A stretch of 64,000 nt of DNA from Paenibacillus soyae (GCF_024623455.1 NZ_JANIPJ010000014.1:62001-126000), one strand, 5' to 3'. Counted from the first letter of the stretch, positions 1 to 7,561 are shown. Notes: a model not told the origin generated them from the letters alone. Made by a program: numbers and translations.

Positions 1-216
1 ATAAATAGGCCCTACTAATGCATGCCCCCCGTCCATCTTCTCTCTTCTTGAGAATGGTTTAATCCGCTCCCTGTTACTTGAACCGCTTCCCCAGCCTGCA
101 TCCAATGTCTGGAATCGGACTGAATCGCCTGACGACACTTCAAGGATTGGAGATACTTCTTTTGTAAATGAACCGATAAAAGAAGCCTGAACCCATTCGA
201 TCTTATGTATAGCCAT
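1..216 (-). CDS. Acetamidase/formamidase family protein, N-terminal part
   Basis: Partial gene: it starts at an ATG at 216 and is still open at the left edge of the window, giving 72 codons. The start follows a good ribosome binding site (GGAGGCGA about 8 bases upstream). The visible protein begins MAIHKIEWVQASF and ends with GGHALVGPIY; this ending resembles the 'GGHQ-x-GPI' segment near the N-terminus of acetamidase/formamidase proteins, which hydrolyse short amides to ammonia and a carboxylic acid. It lies 26 bases downstream of the GrpB-family gene in the same orientation and may be the last gene of that operon. The catalytic part is outside the window, so family membership is likely but the substrate is open. 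Confidence 0.7.
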   Translation of the reverse strand, partial: MAIHKIEWVQASFIGSFTKEVSPILEVSSGDSVRFQTLDAGWGSGSSNRERIKPFSRREKMDGGHALVGPIY

Positions 217-242
217 AAAAATCGCCTCCGACTATATGATGA

Positions 243-788
243 TTAATAATCCGATTTCCCAGGTTTCCATCCGACTTCTTGACTCCATCTACTTGCTTTT
301 CTAATGATTTCCCAGAAGATTGGTTCCTTCTCCTCGACATATCGATGTCGATCATTCCGATACAGCTCCATCAGTCTATACTTGGTCGCCTCATAGTACT
401 TTGCATCGTCGGAATGACTCCTTAAATAGTCCCTAAACAATAAAGCAAATTGCTCCGAAAAACTTCCTGCTTCTCTTATATGAATATGAGTTCTTCTCAT
501 GTTGTTGCTTTCCCTGAAATATCGCTTCGTTCTTTCCGTATTGTCCGCTCTGAAAACATACCCTAACGATTCCATTTGTCCTCGATATAAATCAACCGGC
601 TCTAGCGATTTTACCGATATTTGAATGTCTATAATTGGCTTTGCGGCTAATCCCGAAATAGATGTTGAACCGATATGATCAATTCGAATTGCAGTGTCAC
701 CTAGTTCTTGTCGAATACGAGTACCTATCTCATTAAACTCTCGAACCCACTCCGGGTTATATGGAGTAACTATTATTGGATCCGCCAT
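243..788 (-). CDS. GrpB family protein (UPF0157)
   Basis: A 181-residue protein with the GrpB/UPF0157 signature: 'IDHIGSTSISGLAAKPIIDI' at about residues 37-56, followed by a conserved Arg/His-rich core including 'RTHIHI'. The family adopts a nucleotidyltransferase-like fold; its activity is generally not established and members are scattered and often horizontally acquired. Length is normal for the family. It starts with ATG after a modest AAAGGAT site, 24 bases behind the VOC gene, so it is probably co-transcribed with it. Family call is confident; function unknown. Confidence 0.85.
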   Translation of the reverse strand: MADPIIVTPYNPEWVREFNEIGTRIRQELGDTAIRIDHIGSTSISGLAAKPIIDIQISVKSLEPVDLYRGQMESLGYVFRADNTERTKRYFRESNNMRRTHIHIREAGSFSEQFALLFRDYLRSHSDDAKYYEATKYRLMELYRNDRHRYVEEKEPIFWEIIRKASRWSQEVGWKPGKSDY

Positions 789-812
789 AGTTTATCCTTT
801 CATTCTGAACCT

Positions 813-1265
813 TTATTTGTCACCAAGCTGTTCCGCCAAACCGATTAGAAGTCCTTCGGTTCCACGTATGTAGCAGAGCCGATACGAATCCTTGTACTGA
901 ACCACTTCGCCAACGAGCTCAGCACCATGCTTAATGAGTCGGGATACCAACTCGTCCATGTTTTGAACGGCGAACATGACGCGTAGATAACCAAGGGAGT
1001 TTACAGGAGCCTTCCGGTGATCCGATATAACGGGAGGAGTAAGAAAGCGAGAAAGCTCCAGCCGGCTGTGGCCGTCTGGGGTAACCATCATGGCAATCTC
1101 TACGCGCTGAGAGCCTAGTCCGGTTACGCGACCCGCCCATTCCCCTTCGACAGTGGTCCGCCCTTCAAGGGTCAAGCCAATCTCTTCGAAAAAAGAAATC
1201 GCGTCATCCAGGGATTCTACAACGATTCCGACATTGTCCATTCTTAGTAATTTACTATTTTCCAC
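813..1265 (-). CDS. VOC (glyoxalase/bleomycin resistance) superfamily protein
   Basis: A 150-residue protein with two beta-alpha-beta-beta-beta halves typical of VOC metalloproteins: 'MDNVGIVVESLDDAISFFEEIGL' near the N-terminus and 'VMFAVQNMDELVSRLIKHGAEL' in the second half, ending with 'YIRGTEGLLIGLAEQL'. Candidate metal ligands are the Glu in RLELSRF and the Glu in RGTEG; the first histidine ligand position is replaced by Asn (DNVGI), so activity may differ from glyoxalase I. The start is a GTG preceded by an excellent GGAGGAG site. It sits 21 bases behind the methyltransferase gene in one operon. The substrate cannot be told from sequence. Confidence 0.8.
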   Translation of the reverse strand: MENSKLLRMDNVGIVVESLDDAISFFEEIGLTLEGRTTVEGEWAGRVTGLGSQRVEIAMMVTPDGHSRLELSRFLTPPVISDHRKAPVNSLGYLRVMFAVQNMDELVSRLIKHGAELVGEVVQYKDSYRLCYIRGTEGLLIGLAEQLGDK

Positions 1266-1286
1266 GCTTGCTCCTCCTCGCAGCTA

Positions 1287-2099
1287 TTATAGTTTTCTTG
1301 CCTTAATTACAAAAGTTACAGGAAGCATCTTTGCTCTCCTTGCCAAATCGCTTTTATCGTCCCGCAATTGCATAATCTCATCATCAGATTGCTCAATCAG
1401 TTTCTCAATTACAAATCCCGCTTTCGCCAGAGCGTTCACATAGGTTGATAGCATACGGTCCGCTAATAATAGCTCGCCTTCATCAACGGCTACCGGATAC
1501 CAAGCTTCATCGAAATAACTCTTTCTAAAAACAAACCTGCCATCATCTTCAGTAACACATCGGTGTATAGGATGAGACCAACTGAAAATAAATACGCCGT
1601 CTTTTTTTAGATAAGAAGCGATCCGGCGAAAGGTACCTTCAAGGTCAGTTGTCCAACCGATGGCATAAATCGAATACACATAGTCAAAATAATCCTCCGG
1701 TATGCCGCATTCTTCTTCCATGGGAGAACAGATGAATTTTGCCGATAGACCGTGTGACTCCAAGTGCTGCGCTGCCTTTTCGATTTGTTTTTCCGATATA
1801 TCCACAGCCCATAACTCAGATGCGCCGCGTTCCCCTTGGTACTGCAAGGAGCGGCCGTTGCCGCAGCCGATCTCCAGTAGCTTTTTTCCTGAAATATCGC
1901 CAAAGAGCTGGTGTTTTTCTTCCGAGATGAACCACCCATAATAAGGAAGTGTAATGGCTTTTAAGAAGTCATTGCCTTTCGTATCCCAGTAGATGCTGTT
2001 TGTCTTATGAATGACATTCTTATTCATGTTTTCCGGAATGGCTACGCCAACCTCGCCACCGCCATTACTGATTAATCTGTTTACAGACTTCTCGTCCAT
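1287..2099 (-). CDS. Class I SAM-dependent methyltransferase
   Basis: A 270-residue Rossmann-fold methyltransferase. Motif I 'LLEIGCGNGRSLQY' lies at about residues 74-87, followed by an acidic residue for ribose binding in 'ELWAVDIS', motif post-II 'DYFDYVYSIYAIGW' and 'LKKDGVFIFSWSHPIHR'. This is the Methyltransf_11/25 pattern, normally acting on small molecules; the acceptor is unknown. The first ~40 residues precede the conserved domain. It is the first gene of a tight minus-strand group (methyltransferase, VOC, GrpB). The ATG at 2099 has a weak GAAGAAGG site. Confidence 0.85.
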   Translation of the reverse strand: MDEKSVNRLISNGGGEVGVAIPENMNKNVIHKTNSIYWDTKGNDFLKAITLPYYGWFISEEKHQLFGDISGKKLLEIGCGNGRSLQYQGERGASELWAVDISEKQIEKAAQHLESHGLSAKFICSPMEEECGIPEDYFDYVYSIYAIGWTTDLEGTFRRIASYLKKDGVFIFSWSHPIHRCVTEDDGRFVFRKSYFDEAWYPVAVDEGELLLADRMLSTYVNALAKAGFVIEKLIEQSDDEIMQLRDDKSDLARRAKMLPVTFVIKARKL

Positions 2100-2366
2100 G
2101 AAGACACCTTCTTCAGTAATAGTTTCTAATTCAGATTTGCAATAGTTGAGTACTCATAGAAGTGTTGTCTGCTCATTCCAAATCTAATTATATAAATCCT
2201 AAAGAAGCTTGGGCTACTTGTAAAAATCTTCACTTCTCAGATCCATCAAGTAATTGTACGTCTTCCATACCGGGTATTTTCTTGTTGTATTCTCAAGTCA
2301 CAAGTCTTCAACCATCATTTAAAGTTTACTTTTTTCCAATTGTGTAATCATATTTTTTAAAAAGAA
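2100..2366. other. Intergenic region upstream of the methyltransferase
   Basis: About 270 bases without a convincing gene. It should hold the promoter of the minus-strand methyltransferase operon. A 61-codon plus-strand open frame at 2162-2347 has no ribosome binding site and no recognisable product, so it was not called. Confidence 0.4.
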
Positions 2367-2389
2367 GCCGAGTGCTACAAACACTCGGC
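2351..2389 (-). terminator. Rho-independent terminator of the accessory island
   Basis: Perfect 8-bp stem GCCGAGTG / CACTCGGC (2367-2374 and 2382-2389) with a 7-base loop, followed on the minus strand by CTTCTTTTTAAAAAATA. It lies downstream of the last minus-strand gene of the AT-rich island and probably ends that transcript. Confidence 0.75.
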
Positions 2390-2472
2390 AGACAAATGAC
2401 TTGAATGGGATGTCCCTTTAAGTTGTTAAAGGAAATAGAACCTACCTGGGGCGCTAACCATTTAGTGTGTTC

Positions 2473-2580
2473 TTACTTTTTCTTGAAGTTATTCGAGATG
2501 TATGTGAGTAGTGCAAGAATAATAAATCCGAACCCTAAGAGTGAATATAGTGTTATCGGATGTTGCTGTCTTCTATGAAT
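2473..2580 (-). other. Possible short transmembrane reading frame after the TIGR02391 gene
   Basis: Overlapping the end of the TIGR02391-family gene in another frame is a 35-codon open stretch whose translation has a polar start, a hydrophobic span (YSLLGFGFIILALLTYI) and a Lys-rich end, the layout of a single-pass membrane peptide. There is no ATG, GTG or TTG; the only possible initiator is an ATT at 2580, and an in-frame stop lies just upstream. It could be a peptide with a rare start, a tail joined by frameshifting, or an eroded gene end. Confidence 0.25.
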
Positions 2581-3439
2581 TACCTACATTCTCTATATCG
2601 TCTAGTACTCTATGAAGTACAGAGGCAAATCCAAGCCATTCTAAAGTTCTTTGAGGATCTGTTATTTCGACAATTCTGTGCGCTTTGGGATTCCTGATTG
2701 CCATTACTGCACCTGAGAAAAGCCACATAAATCCCTGTTGTTCATCCGAATCATCCGAAACTAATAATTGAGGATTTTTTGGAGAGAAAACTTGTTGCAT
2801 TAAGGGACTTCCGTCAATATCTGTTCTTCCTGAGATCACTTTAACTCGATTGATTAAATCAATATATGTATCAAGTACTGCAGCACGATAATGCCCATCC
2901 TTATAATAGTCTTTTGAAACTCTCATTACATTTTCGTGCAAGTTGTCAATAGTTAATGGGGAGCGAGGTTTGTTTTGTTCTTCTGCTATATCTGTTGACA
3001 TACTTCTAATTTCTTCTTGAACCAGCTCCACTTCACTTCTCAAATTCTTTCTTCCAGCATTTACTCTAATTTCGTGAGTTTGATTTAAGCCTTCTGATCC
3101 TAGCCTACTTAACATTTCATTTAGCATACTATTTCCGGAAGTAATTAAATTATCATAAACCTCTATGATAATTGAATCTAGTTTTTTGATATTTATTTGC
3201 CTTTCACTCGGTTGACTTAAGATATCATCTTTCAGAATAACTAAAGATTCTAGTGCTCCATCATTAGCTTGTTTAGTGACCAGATCTGAAAGTCGGGAGA
3301 AAGTCATTCCAGAATGTAAGAGCCCTCTTCCATTCATTTCTTCAATTATTCTATTTCTTTCTAAGTATCCAGCAGATGAATAATTACTACTGACTTTTTG
3401 TATTCTCAACTTGGCCAATTTACTTGGGAACAACTTCAT
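2573..3439 (-). CDS. TIGR02391 (Ymh) family protein
   Basis: A 288-residue protein. The C-terminal ~120 residues match the TIGR02391/Hypoth_Ymh pattern: 'YKDGHYRAAVLDTYIDLINRV', then 'GFMWLFSGAVMAIRNPKAHR' and a closing 'EWLGFASVLHRVLDDIE'. The family occurs mostly in accessory DNA, phage-related regions and near defence genes; its biochemical role is not settled. The N-terminal half is alpha-helical and family-specific. The ATG at 3439 was chosen because it follows AAAAGGAG; an in-frame TTG 15 bases further up lies before that site. The gene is AT-rich compared with the rest of the window and forms the last unit of the cassette-like array. Confidence 0.7.
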   Translation of the reverse strand: MKLFPSKLAKLRIQKVSSNYSSAGYLERNRIIEEMNGRGLLHSGMTFSRLSDLVTKQANDGALESLVILKDDILSQPSERQINIKKLDSIIIEVYDNLITSGNSMLNEMLSRLGSEGLNQTHEIRVNAGRKNLRSEVELVQEEIRSMSTDIAEEQNKPRSPLTIDNLHENVMRVSKDYYKDGHYRAAVLDTYIDLINRVKVISGRTDIDGSPLMQQVFSPKNPQLLVSDDSDEQQGFMWLFSGAVMAIRNPKAHRIVEITDPQRTLEWLGFASVLHRVLDDIENVGNS

Positions 3440-3471
3440 AACACTCCTTTTCAAAAAAATTTCCGGTAACG

Positions 3472-3590
3472 TTTCGTATATTCACGACGTCCAACAAAGT
3501 TGAATGTGTCCGGCTATCCAAGCACCTAGCCAATAGCTTCTGCCGGGCCTAAGGCCGAGTGGCCCGATTCGTAATTATGGAGTTATATGA
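3472..3590 (-). repeat. Cassette-boundary element A (attC-like)
   Basis: One of four related intergenic elements. On the plus strand it starts TTCGTATATTCACGACG and ends CCCGATTCGTAATTATGG then AGTTATATGA; that end aligns almost base for base with element B. It has an internal palindrome GGGCC-TAA-GGCC-GAGT-GGCCC around 3544-3565. It separates a membrane-protein gene from the TIGR02391 gene, both on the minus strand. The call as a recombination-site-like element is inference from position, end conservation and palindromes. Confidence 0.5.
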
Positions 3591-3635
3591 CGTTCGTCGC
3601 TCCTTTGATTACCTAGTTTTGTAATTGATTTAATT

Positions 3636-4289
3636 CTAATGTGTTTTAATATTTGATAGTCTTTGTTCAGTGAATGTTTGTATAAAAAGCACTAACAATA
3701 AGTAATAAGTGATAGTAACCAGAAAGATATTATTGTCTTGATATCCTGCCAGTTTAAAGATTAGAGTAATAAAGCCTAAAACAAACATGGCATAATTTGT
3801 TGCAAACTTAATTTTCTCTTGTAATCCCTCAATTACTTTAATCTCATTTTTAATTCTTAATTCTTTATTGTTTATACGATGTCCATTGTAAAACCCACTT
3901 TTATATGCGGATATCTTTTTCTTTGATTCATTACAACATTTATTATATGAAAACAGGTGAAAAAAACTACACATAGACAGTAGTATCAGAACACCTGCTA
4001 CGGATAAAACAGGATTATCTTTGATTGACAATCCGGTGACAATGAAAAATCGCAGTATTATTGAAAATATTGGTGGCATGATATAACTCACAAAAATCAT
4101 TCTAGTAGTTTCCCCATGAAGTTCCAATGAAAACATCCTAAAAAATAGTGCCACAAAAAACAATAAAAAGGAGACAATCAAACCACTATATCCCCAAAAA
4201 TAACCACAGGTACCTTGAACTATTGCACCTATAATTGAAACTATAATTAATTCTTTAAGATTGCTTTTTGGTTTTGTTATCTGACTCAT
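3636..4289 (-). CDS. Small polytopic membrane protein, unknown function
   Basis: A 217-residue hydrophobic protein that I do not recognise. About six membrane segments can be seen: residues ~13-30, 35-53, 65-85, 93-114, 163-181 and 188-206. Between the fourth and fifth is a basic, soluble stretch of about 45 residues (CNESKKKISAYKSG and onward). It starts with ATG after an AGAGGAG site. It is AT-rich and is a single-gene unit bounded by elements A and B. No function should be assigned. Confidence 0.7.
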   Translation of the reverse strand: MSQITKPKSNLKELIIVSIIGAIVQGTCGYFWGYSGLIVSFLLFFVALFFRMFSLELHGETTRMIFVSYIMPPIFSIILRFFIVTGLSIKDNPVLSVAGVLILLSMCSFFHLFSYNKCCNESKKKISAYKSGFYNGHRINNKELRIKNEIKVIEGLQEKIKFATNYAMFVLGFITLIFKLAGYQDNNIFLVTITYYLLLVLFIQTFTEQRLSNIKTH

Positions 4290-4303
4290 GCTCTCGTTCT
4301 CCT

Positions 4304-4415
4304 CTTATGTCATAACATAAAACTTAGCCAATGCAGGGTTGTCGCCTGAGATTATCAACTGTCACCACAGGCGACCGAGCCGGCAGCGTCCCGATGCGTG
4401 AATGCGGTGTTATAC
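4304..4415 (-). repeat. Cassette-boundary element B (attC-like)
   Basis: A ~110-bp element with inverted ends: TCATAAC at 4304-4310 and GTTATAC at 4409-4415 on the plus strand, arranged like the outer simple sites of integron attC sites (xxxxAAC ... GTTxxxx). Inside is an 8-bp stem GTCGCCTG / CAGGCGAC. The conserved end reads CCCGATGCGTGAATGCGGTG. It lies between two minus-strand genes with no other relation to each other. Confidence 0.55.
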
Positions 4416-4477
4416 ACAATTGCATACTTCCGTGAAATCACTTTCCCAATAAATGAAAGCCCCTTTCAAACATGTTT

Positions 4478-5308
4478 TTAGTTTGCTGTTCCATATATTC
4501 TCTGTATTACGGGTTCCATTGCAGCTCCTAGTATAAAAACTAGAAGTGACCAGATTACTAACATGAACGGAGTGTTTTTCACTATTTCAAATACTCCTAA
4601 TAAGCTAAGTCCATAAATATCTCTAATCTTTGTTTTTTGCTTTATTGTCCCTTGTTCTAATAAGGTCAAAATTCTATCAATCATTTCAACCTTTCTCATT
4701 GTTGACATATGTAATTTTAGATAATCGTTGTTACTAAATGCTGTGGCTTCTTCCAACCCAGTAAGTGCATCTTTTGTAGAAATTGTATTTAAATTTGACA
4801 TGTTCAACAATTGACCTGATGGTTTGTGTTCAACGAATTTATAGGTAAATAACTTCCCAAGTAAATCAGGAAGATCATATTTATGTTCATCTTCTATAGA
4901 AAAAGTCTTACCACCAACTATCCTGCATCTATTTGCTATTGCTTCAAAGCCATAACTTGCATTTCTCATATTCCAATGAACCCAGTAATACAAATTATGT
5001 TTTTTTACGTATAAATTAAATTCGGACAGCATTTCTTTTTCTAATAGATCAATATCCTGTACTGTTGCATTTACAAGGTTAATTTTCTTGAATTGAGCCT
5101 GTAAATGAATAGAAAAAGCCTTTGTTTCACCACTTGCTCTGTTCTTAACGCATATACTTGTTACTCGAGGAGTTCTTCCTTCAATATTAAAGAATGATTC
5201 ACAAGAGTAATGTATTACTAGAGTCTTGTTTCTATTATTTCTAAGTTGATTTAGCTTTTCCAAACCTTGTTGCCTTTCATCAAGTCTGTTAGATCGAAAG
5301 AATCCCAT
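4478..5308 (-). CDS. Unrecognised protein with a C-terminal membrane anchor
   Basis: A 276-residue protein, family not recognised with confidence. The N-terminal ~130 residues show alternating beta strands and an acidic patch (TLVIHYSCESFFN, then TSICVKNRASGETKAFSIHL) followed by 'YYWVHWNMRNASYGFEAI', a layout that recalls RNase H-like/DEDD exonuclease folds, but the catalytic acids are not clear. Residues ~248-268 (PFMLVIWSLLVFILGAAM) form one membrane segment, so the soluble part would be cytoplasmic with a C-terminal anchor. ATG at 5308 has a very strong AGGAGGTTAAG site. AT-rich, single-gene unit between elements B and C. Confidence 0.6.
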   Translation of the reverse strand: MGFFRSNRLDERQQGLEKLNQLRNNRNKTLVIHYSCESFFNIEGRTPRVTSICVKNRASGETKAFSIHLQAQFKKINLVNATVQDIDLLEKEMLSEFNLYVKKHNLYYWVHWNMRNASYGFEAIANRCRIVGGKTFSIEDEHKYDLPDLLGKLFTYKFVEHKPSGQLLNMSNLNTISTKDALTGLEEATAFSNNDYLKLHMSTMRKVEMIDRILTLLEQGTIKQKTKIRDIYGLSLLGVFEIVKNTPFMLVIWSLLVFILGAAMEPVIQRIYGTAN

Positions 5309-5390
5309 CTTAACCTCCTGCGGATAATAGATAATATATTCGGAATGTGTTTAGTATAAATTTGGTTTATATTAAATTGTTTATAAAATT

Positions 5391-5573
5391 CTCGTACTCA
5401 CGAACCTTCACTGTCTTAAACGACCGTAGAGAATGGCCATGACGCGGTTAGGCAGTGCAAGGTTGACTGGTTGAAATTGCTTCTCTGCTACTGAATCTAA
5501 TTCACCGAAACTTCTTTCTACTTCGGTCCGGTCAAGGAGCGATAGAGACGCAGCGTGAATACGGTGTTAGCTG
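5391..5573 (-). repeat. Cassette-boundary element C (attC-like)
   Basis: About 180 bp. On the plus strand it begins CTCGTACTCACGAACCTTCA and ends CAGCGTGAATACGGTGTTAG. The stop codon of the upstream minus-strand gene (TAA, 5569-5567) is part of the conserved end, as if the gene had been captured up to that point. The start resembles element D (TTTACGAGCCCTCACTGG). An internal GCGGTTAGGC at ~5445-5454 matches the integron GTTRRRY pattern. Confidence 0.5.
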
Positions 5574-6016
5574 ATGTCCCCACTTTTTAAGTGTCTACCA
5601 AGTCTTTGAATATTGATTATTGTAATCATTGCCTTATCAATTTTATTTGCGTAATAAATATTTTTTGCACCTGTGTATATTTCACTAATCTCAATGCTAT
5701 TTCTGAATTTTCTTTGGTTAAGATACCACTCTACAAGATCATAATTTTTTATTGGATCTTCAAAAAAGAAAATGTTATAAAACGAGCTATAATTATCAGT
5801 CCCGGTATAATACTCCAACCAATATTTATATTTCACTTGAGCTACTCCAATTGAGATATTTAGTGCTTTTTCTCTGTTAAATCGTAAGCATATGAACAAA
5901 TATAAATACTCAATTAGTCGAACAATAAACGGACGAAATTCATTCTCGACAATCATTATAGCAAGGGGGATATTATTTCTAGAAATATTTATTTTCATTA
6001 ATAATCTCAGAATCAT
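5567..6016 (-). CDS. Unrecognised small protein, second gene of a two-gene cassette
   Basis: The frame is open from 6073 (168 residues), but the start is probably the ATG at 6016 (149 residues), which has CGGAG six bases upstream and overlaps the preceding gene less. I do not recognise the family. A central 'NISIGVAQVKYKYW' stretch recalls the Ser-x-Gly-x-x-Gln segment of lysozyme/transglycosylase-like folds, a weak hint only. There is no signal peptide. It overlaps the end of the upstream membrane-protein gene by 38 bases, implying co-translation, and its stop codon lies inside element C. Confidence 0.55.
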   Translation of the reverse strand: MILRLLMKINISRNNIPLAIMIVENEFRPFIVRLIEYLYLFICLRFNREKALNISIGVAQVKYKYWLEYYTGTDNYSSFYNIFFFEDPIKNYDLVEWYLNQRKFRNSIEISEIYTGAKNIYYANKIDKAMITIINIQRLGRHLKSGDIS

Positions 6017-6710
6017 ATGAAGCTCCGACCTGCTTGTATGCATTGGTTCCCTCAAGATTTTTTTTCCTTTCATCTTTATTAAAAACTATGGAAATTAAAG
6101 TTGGAATTATTATCGCTACAAGCAAAATGTTAATAACGATATTAATTAAAATAAAATCACCAGCGGAAGTAAGAATTTTTAAATACTCTTTTTTTTGTAA
6201 TAATGGACTAATCCATAAATGGCTTCTAATTAATATATAAGAAAAAATCAATAGTATTAGAAAATAAAAGGTTCCAATCAACTTTCTTCTAGGTATATAA
6301 GTGTAATGATTAAAAAAATAAGTAGATTTAATAAATCTATATAATATAGACAGTAAAACAAATGCAGCTACTATATAGAATTGTTTTTCTGTCAAATATA
6401 ATGTCCAAATGACAGATATGAAAACAGGGGTTACAACCACAAAAATTATTGCAGAATATACACTTTTTATTTTCATTACCTTTTTTTCTTTTTCTGCATC
6501 TTCCTCATCAAAATAATCATATAAATAGCTTTTACCTAAATAGCGTGATAAGGGAACATTAAGTTTAGCCAATGGATATATCGAAAAATATAGTGGAGTG
6601 TAAGCATCACTACGTTTTTCCCTCCATATAACAGGTAAAAAGTAAACTAATAGTGAAATTAATATAGGCAAAGGTTCTATCTGCCAGTTCCAAATTGTTG
6701 AAAAATTCAT
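5979..6710 (-). CDS. Polytopic membrane protein, first gene of a two-gene cassette
   Basis: A 243-residue hydrophobic, AT-rich protein with about five membrane segments (residues ~13-29, 83-104, 110-126, 145-163 and 185-210) and a charged stretch 'YFDEEDAEKEKKVMK' before the second. Family not recognised. The ATG at 6710 has AGAGGAGA upstream. It overlaps the following gene, so the two products probably act together, for example as a membrane protein with a soluble partner. The pair is bounded by elements D and C. Confidence 0.6.
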   Translation of the reverse strand: MNFSTIWNWQIEPLPILISLLVYFLPVIWREKRSDAYTPLYFSIYPLAKLNVPLSRYLGKSYLYDYFDEEDAEKEKKVMKIKSVYSAIIFVVVTPVFISVIWTLYLTEKQFYIVAAFVLLSILYRFIKSTYFFNHYTYIPRRKLIGTFYFLILLIFSYILIRSHLWISPLLQKKEYLKILTSAGDFILINIVINILLVAIIIPTLISIVFNKDERKKNLEGTNAYKQVGASYDSEIINENKYF

Positions 6711-6760
6711 TTTTCATTTCTCCTCTTTATTTTTAGGGGATTTCAGCTAAATTTGATGAA

Positions 6761-6886
6761 TTTACGAGCCCTCACTGGCTCAACCGCCGGGTCGAAGATT
6801 TGGTCATGTCCGCTGATTCTACTCCCTTTAATGTGCTTCTTGCGAACAAGTCGTGCAAGCCCCAATGCGTGAGTGCAGTGTTAGCC
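6761..6886 (-). repeat. Cassette-boundary element D (attC-like)
   Basis: About 125 bp. On the plus strand it begins TTTACGAGCCCTCACTGGCT and ends CCCAATGCGTGAGTGCAG then TGTTAGCC. The end aligns with elements B and C (consensus GCGTGARTRCRGTGTTA). It sits between the decayed tyrosine recombinase and the first cassette gene, the position an attachment site would take in an integron-like array. Confidence 0.5.
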
Positions 6887-6950
6887 AAAGTTAATACCTT
6901 CATGAATTAGCTATACCGAGTCTTTTTCGCCTTAATAAAAATGACCTTGT

Positions 6951-7335
6951 GGAAAGAAGCACCTGCGGAAGCTTGCTTTCCCTCTTCGACCTGACGTAGT
7001 TTGTCGCATCATGCAGCTGCAGTATCTTTTGACAATAAATTTGATGGCGCTTAACGCTTGCTTCACATGCGCATGCGAGCAGCCGCGCTCCATCATCGAC
7101 AAGATGTAAGGCCTAATCGCCTCCAGACGCAAGAAACCGTTCGACCTGACTACGGTACGCTTTAATCGTCTTGACGCTGCTCCGTCTCGATCTGCGGCTA
7201 TATGCCGCTCCACCATATCCAGCGTATACGGGATGGACTAAATCTCCTCGTCAGGATGCCACTTCCCTACCGTCGCCCCCGTAGCTTCTCAACTCCGGCG
7301 GCAGAGAAGCTCAGCAATTGAACGGCCAGCGATTT
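6951..7335 (-). pseudogene. Decayed tyrosine recombinase/integrase (N-terminal part)
   Basis: Three frames on the minus strand together rebuild the N-terminal and core-binding part of a tyrosine recombinase: FSAAGVEKLRGRR, then GKWHPDEEI-stop-SIPYTLDMVER, VKTIKAYRSQVERFLASGG, AIRPYILSMMERGCSHAH, VKQALSAIKF and YVRSKRESKLPQVL. 'TxKxYRSxVERFL' and 'SHAHVKQALSAIKF' are typical of the SAM-like domain. There are at least two in-frame stops and several frameshifts, and the catalytic Arg/His/Tyr domain is missing: homology ends near 6951, about 65 bases before element D. Clearly a dead gene; its link to the array is inferred from position and orientation. Confidence 0.8.
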
Positions 7336-7404
7336 TCATCACGTTTCATAATAGGGATTTCTACCTATCTCAGTTACTCTCATTATAGCACCAGGTACAT
7401 ATAT

Positions 7405-7456
7405 TGGAAAAAGAAAAATAGGAGGTTGCTAAGTCTATTACGACTTTGCAGCCTCC
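7405..7456 (-). terminator. Terminator of the PurO-like gene
   Basis: Stem GGAGGTTGC / GCAGCCTCC (7421-7429 and 7448-7456, one wobble pair) followed on the minus strand by TATTTTTCTTTTTCC. It lies ~105 bases downstream of the stop codon of the PurO-like gene. Confidence 0.75.
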
Positions 7457-7561
7457 CGATGCCTTCGGCAGTTCCAACTTATTAATATGCACCTGCGTCC
7501 TTCATAGCACCGCTCGGGAATTGCATAAAATTCAAGCAGCGGTTAGGCTCTAGATGTCACT

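Noticed and set aside
2162..2347. 61-codon plus-strand frame
   Set aside because: No ribosome binding site, no family resemblance, and it lies in the likely promoter region of the minus-strand methyltransferase operon.
3472..6886. Calling the four boundary elements true integron attC sites
   Set aside because: Only some outer sites fit RYYYAAC/GTTRRRY, element lengths vary, and I could not fold them or search for them; they are listed as attC-like only.
6932..7216. 94-codon frame as an intact gene
   Set aside because: It covers only fragments of an integrase; adjoining homologous segments lie in other frames, so it is part of a pseudogene.
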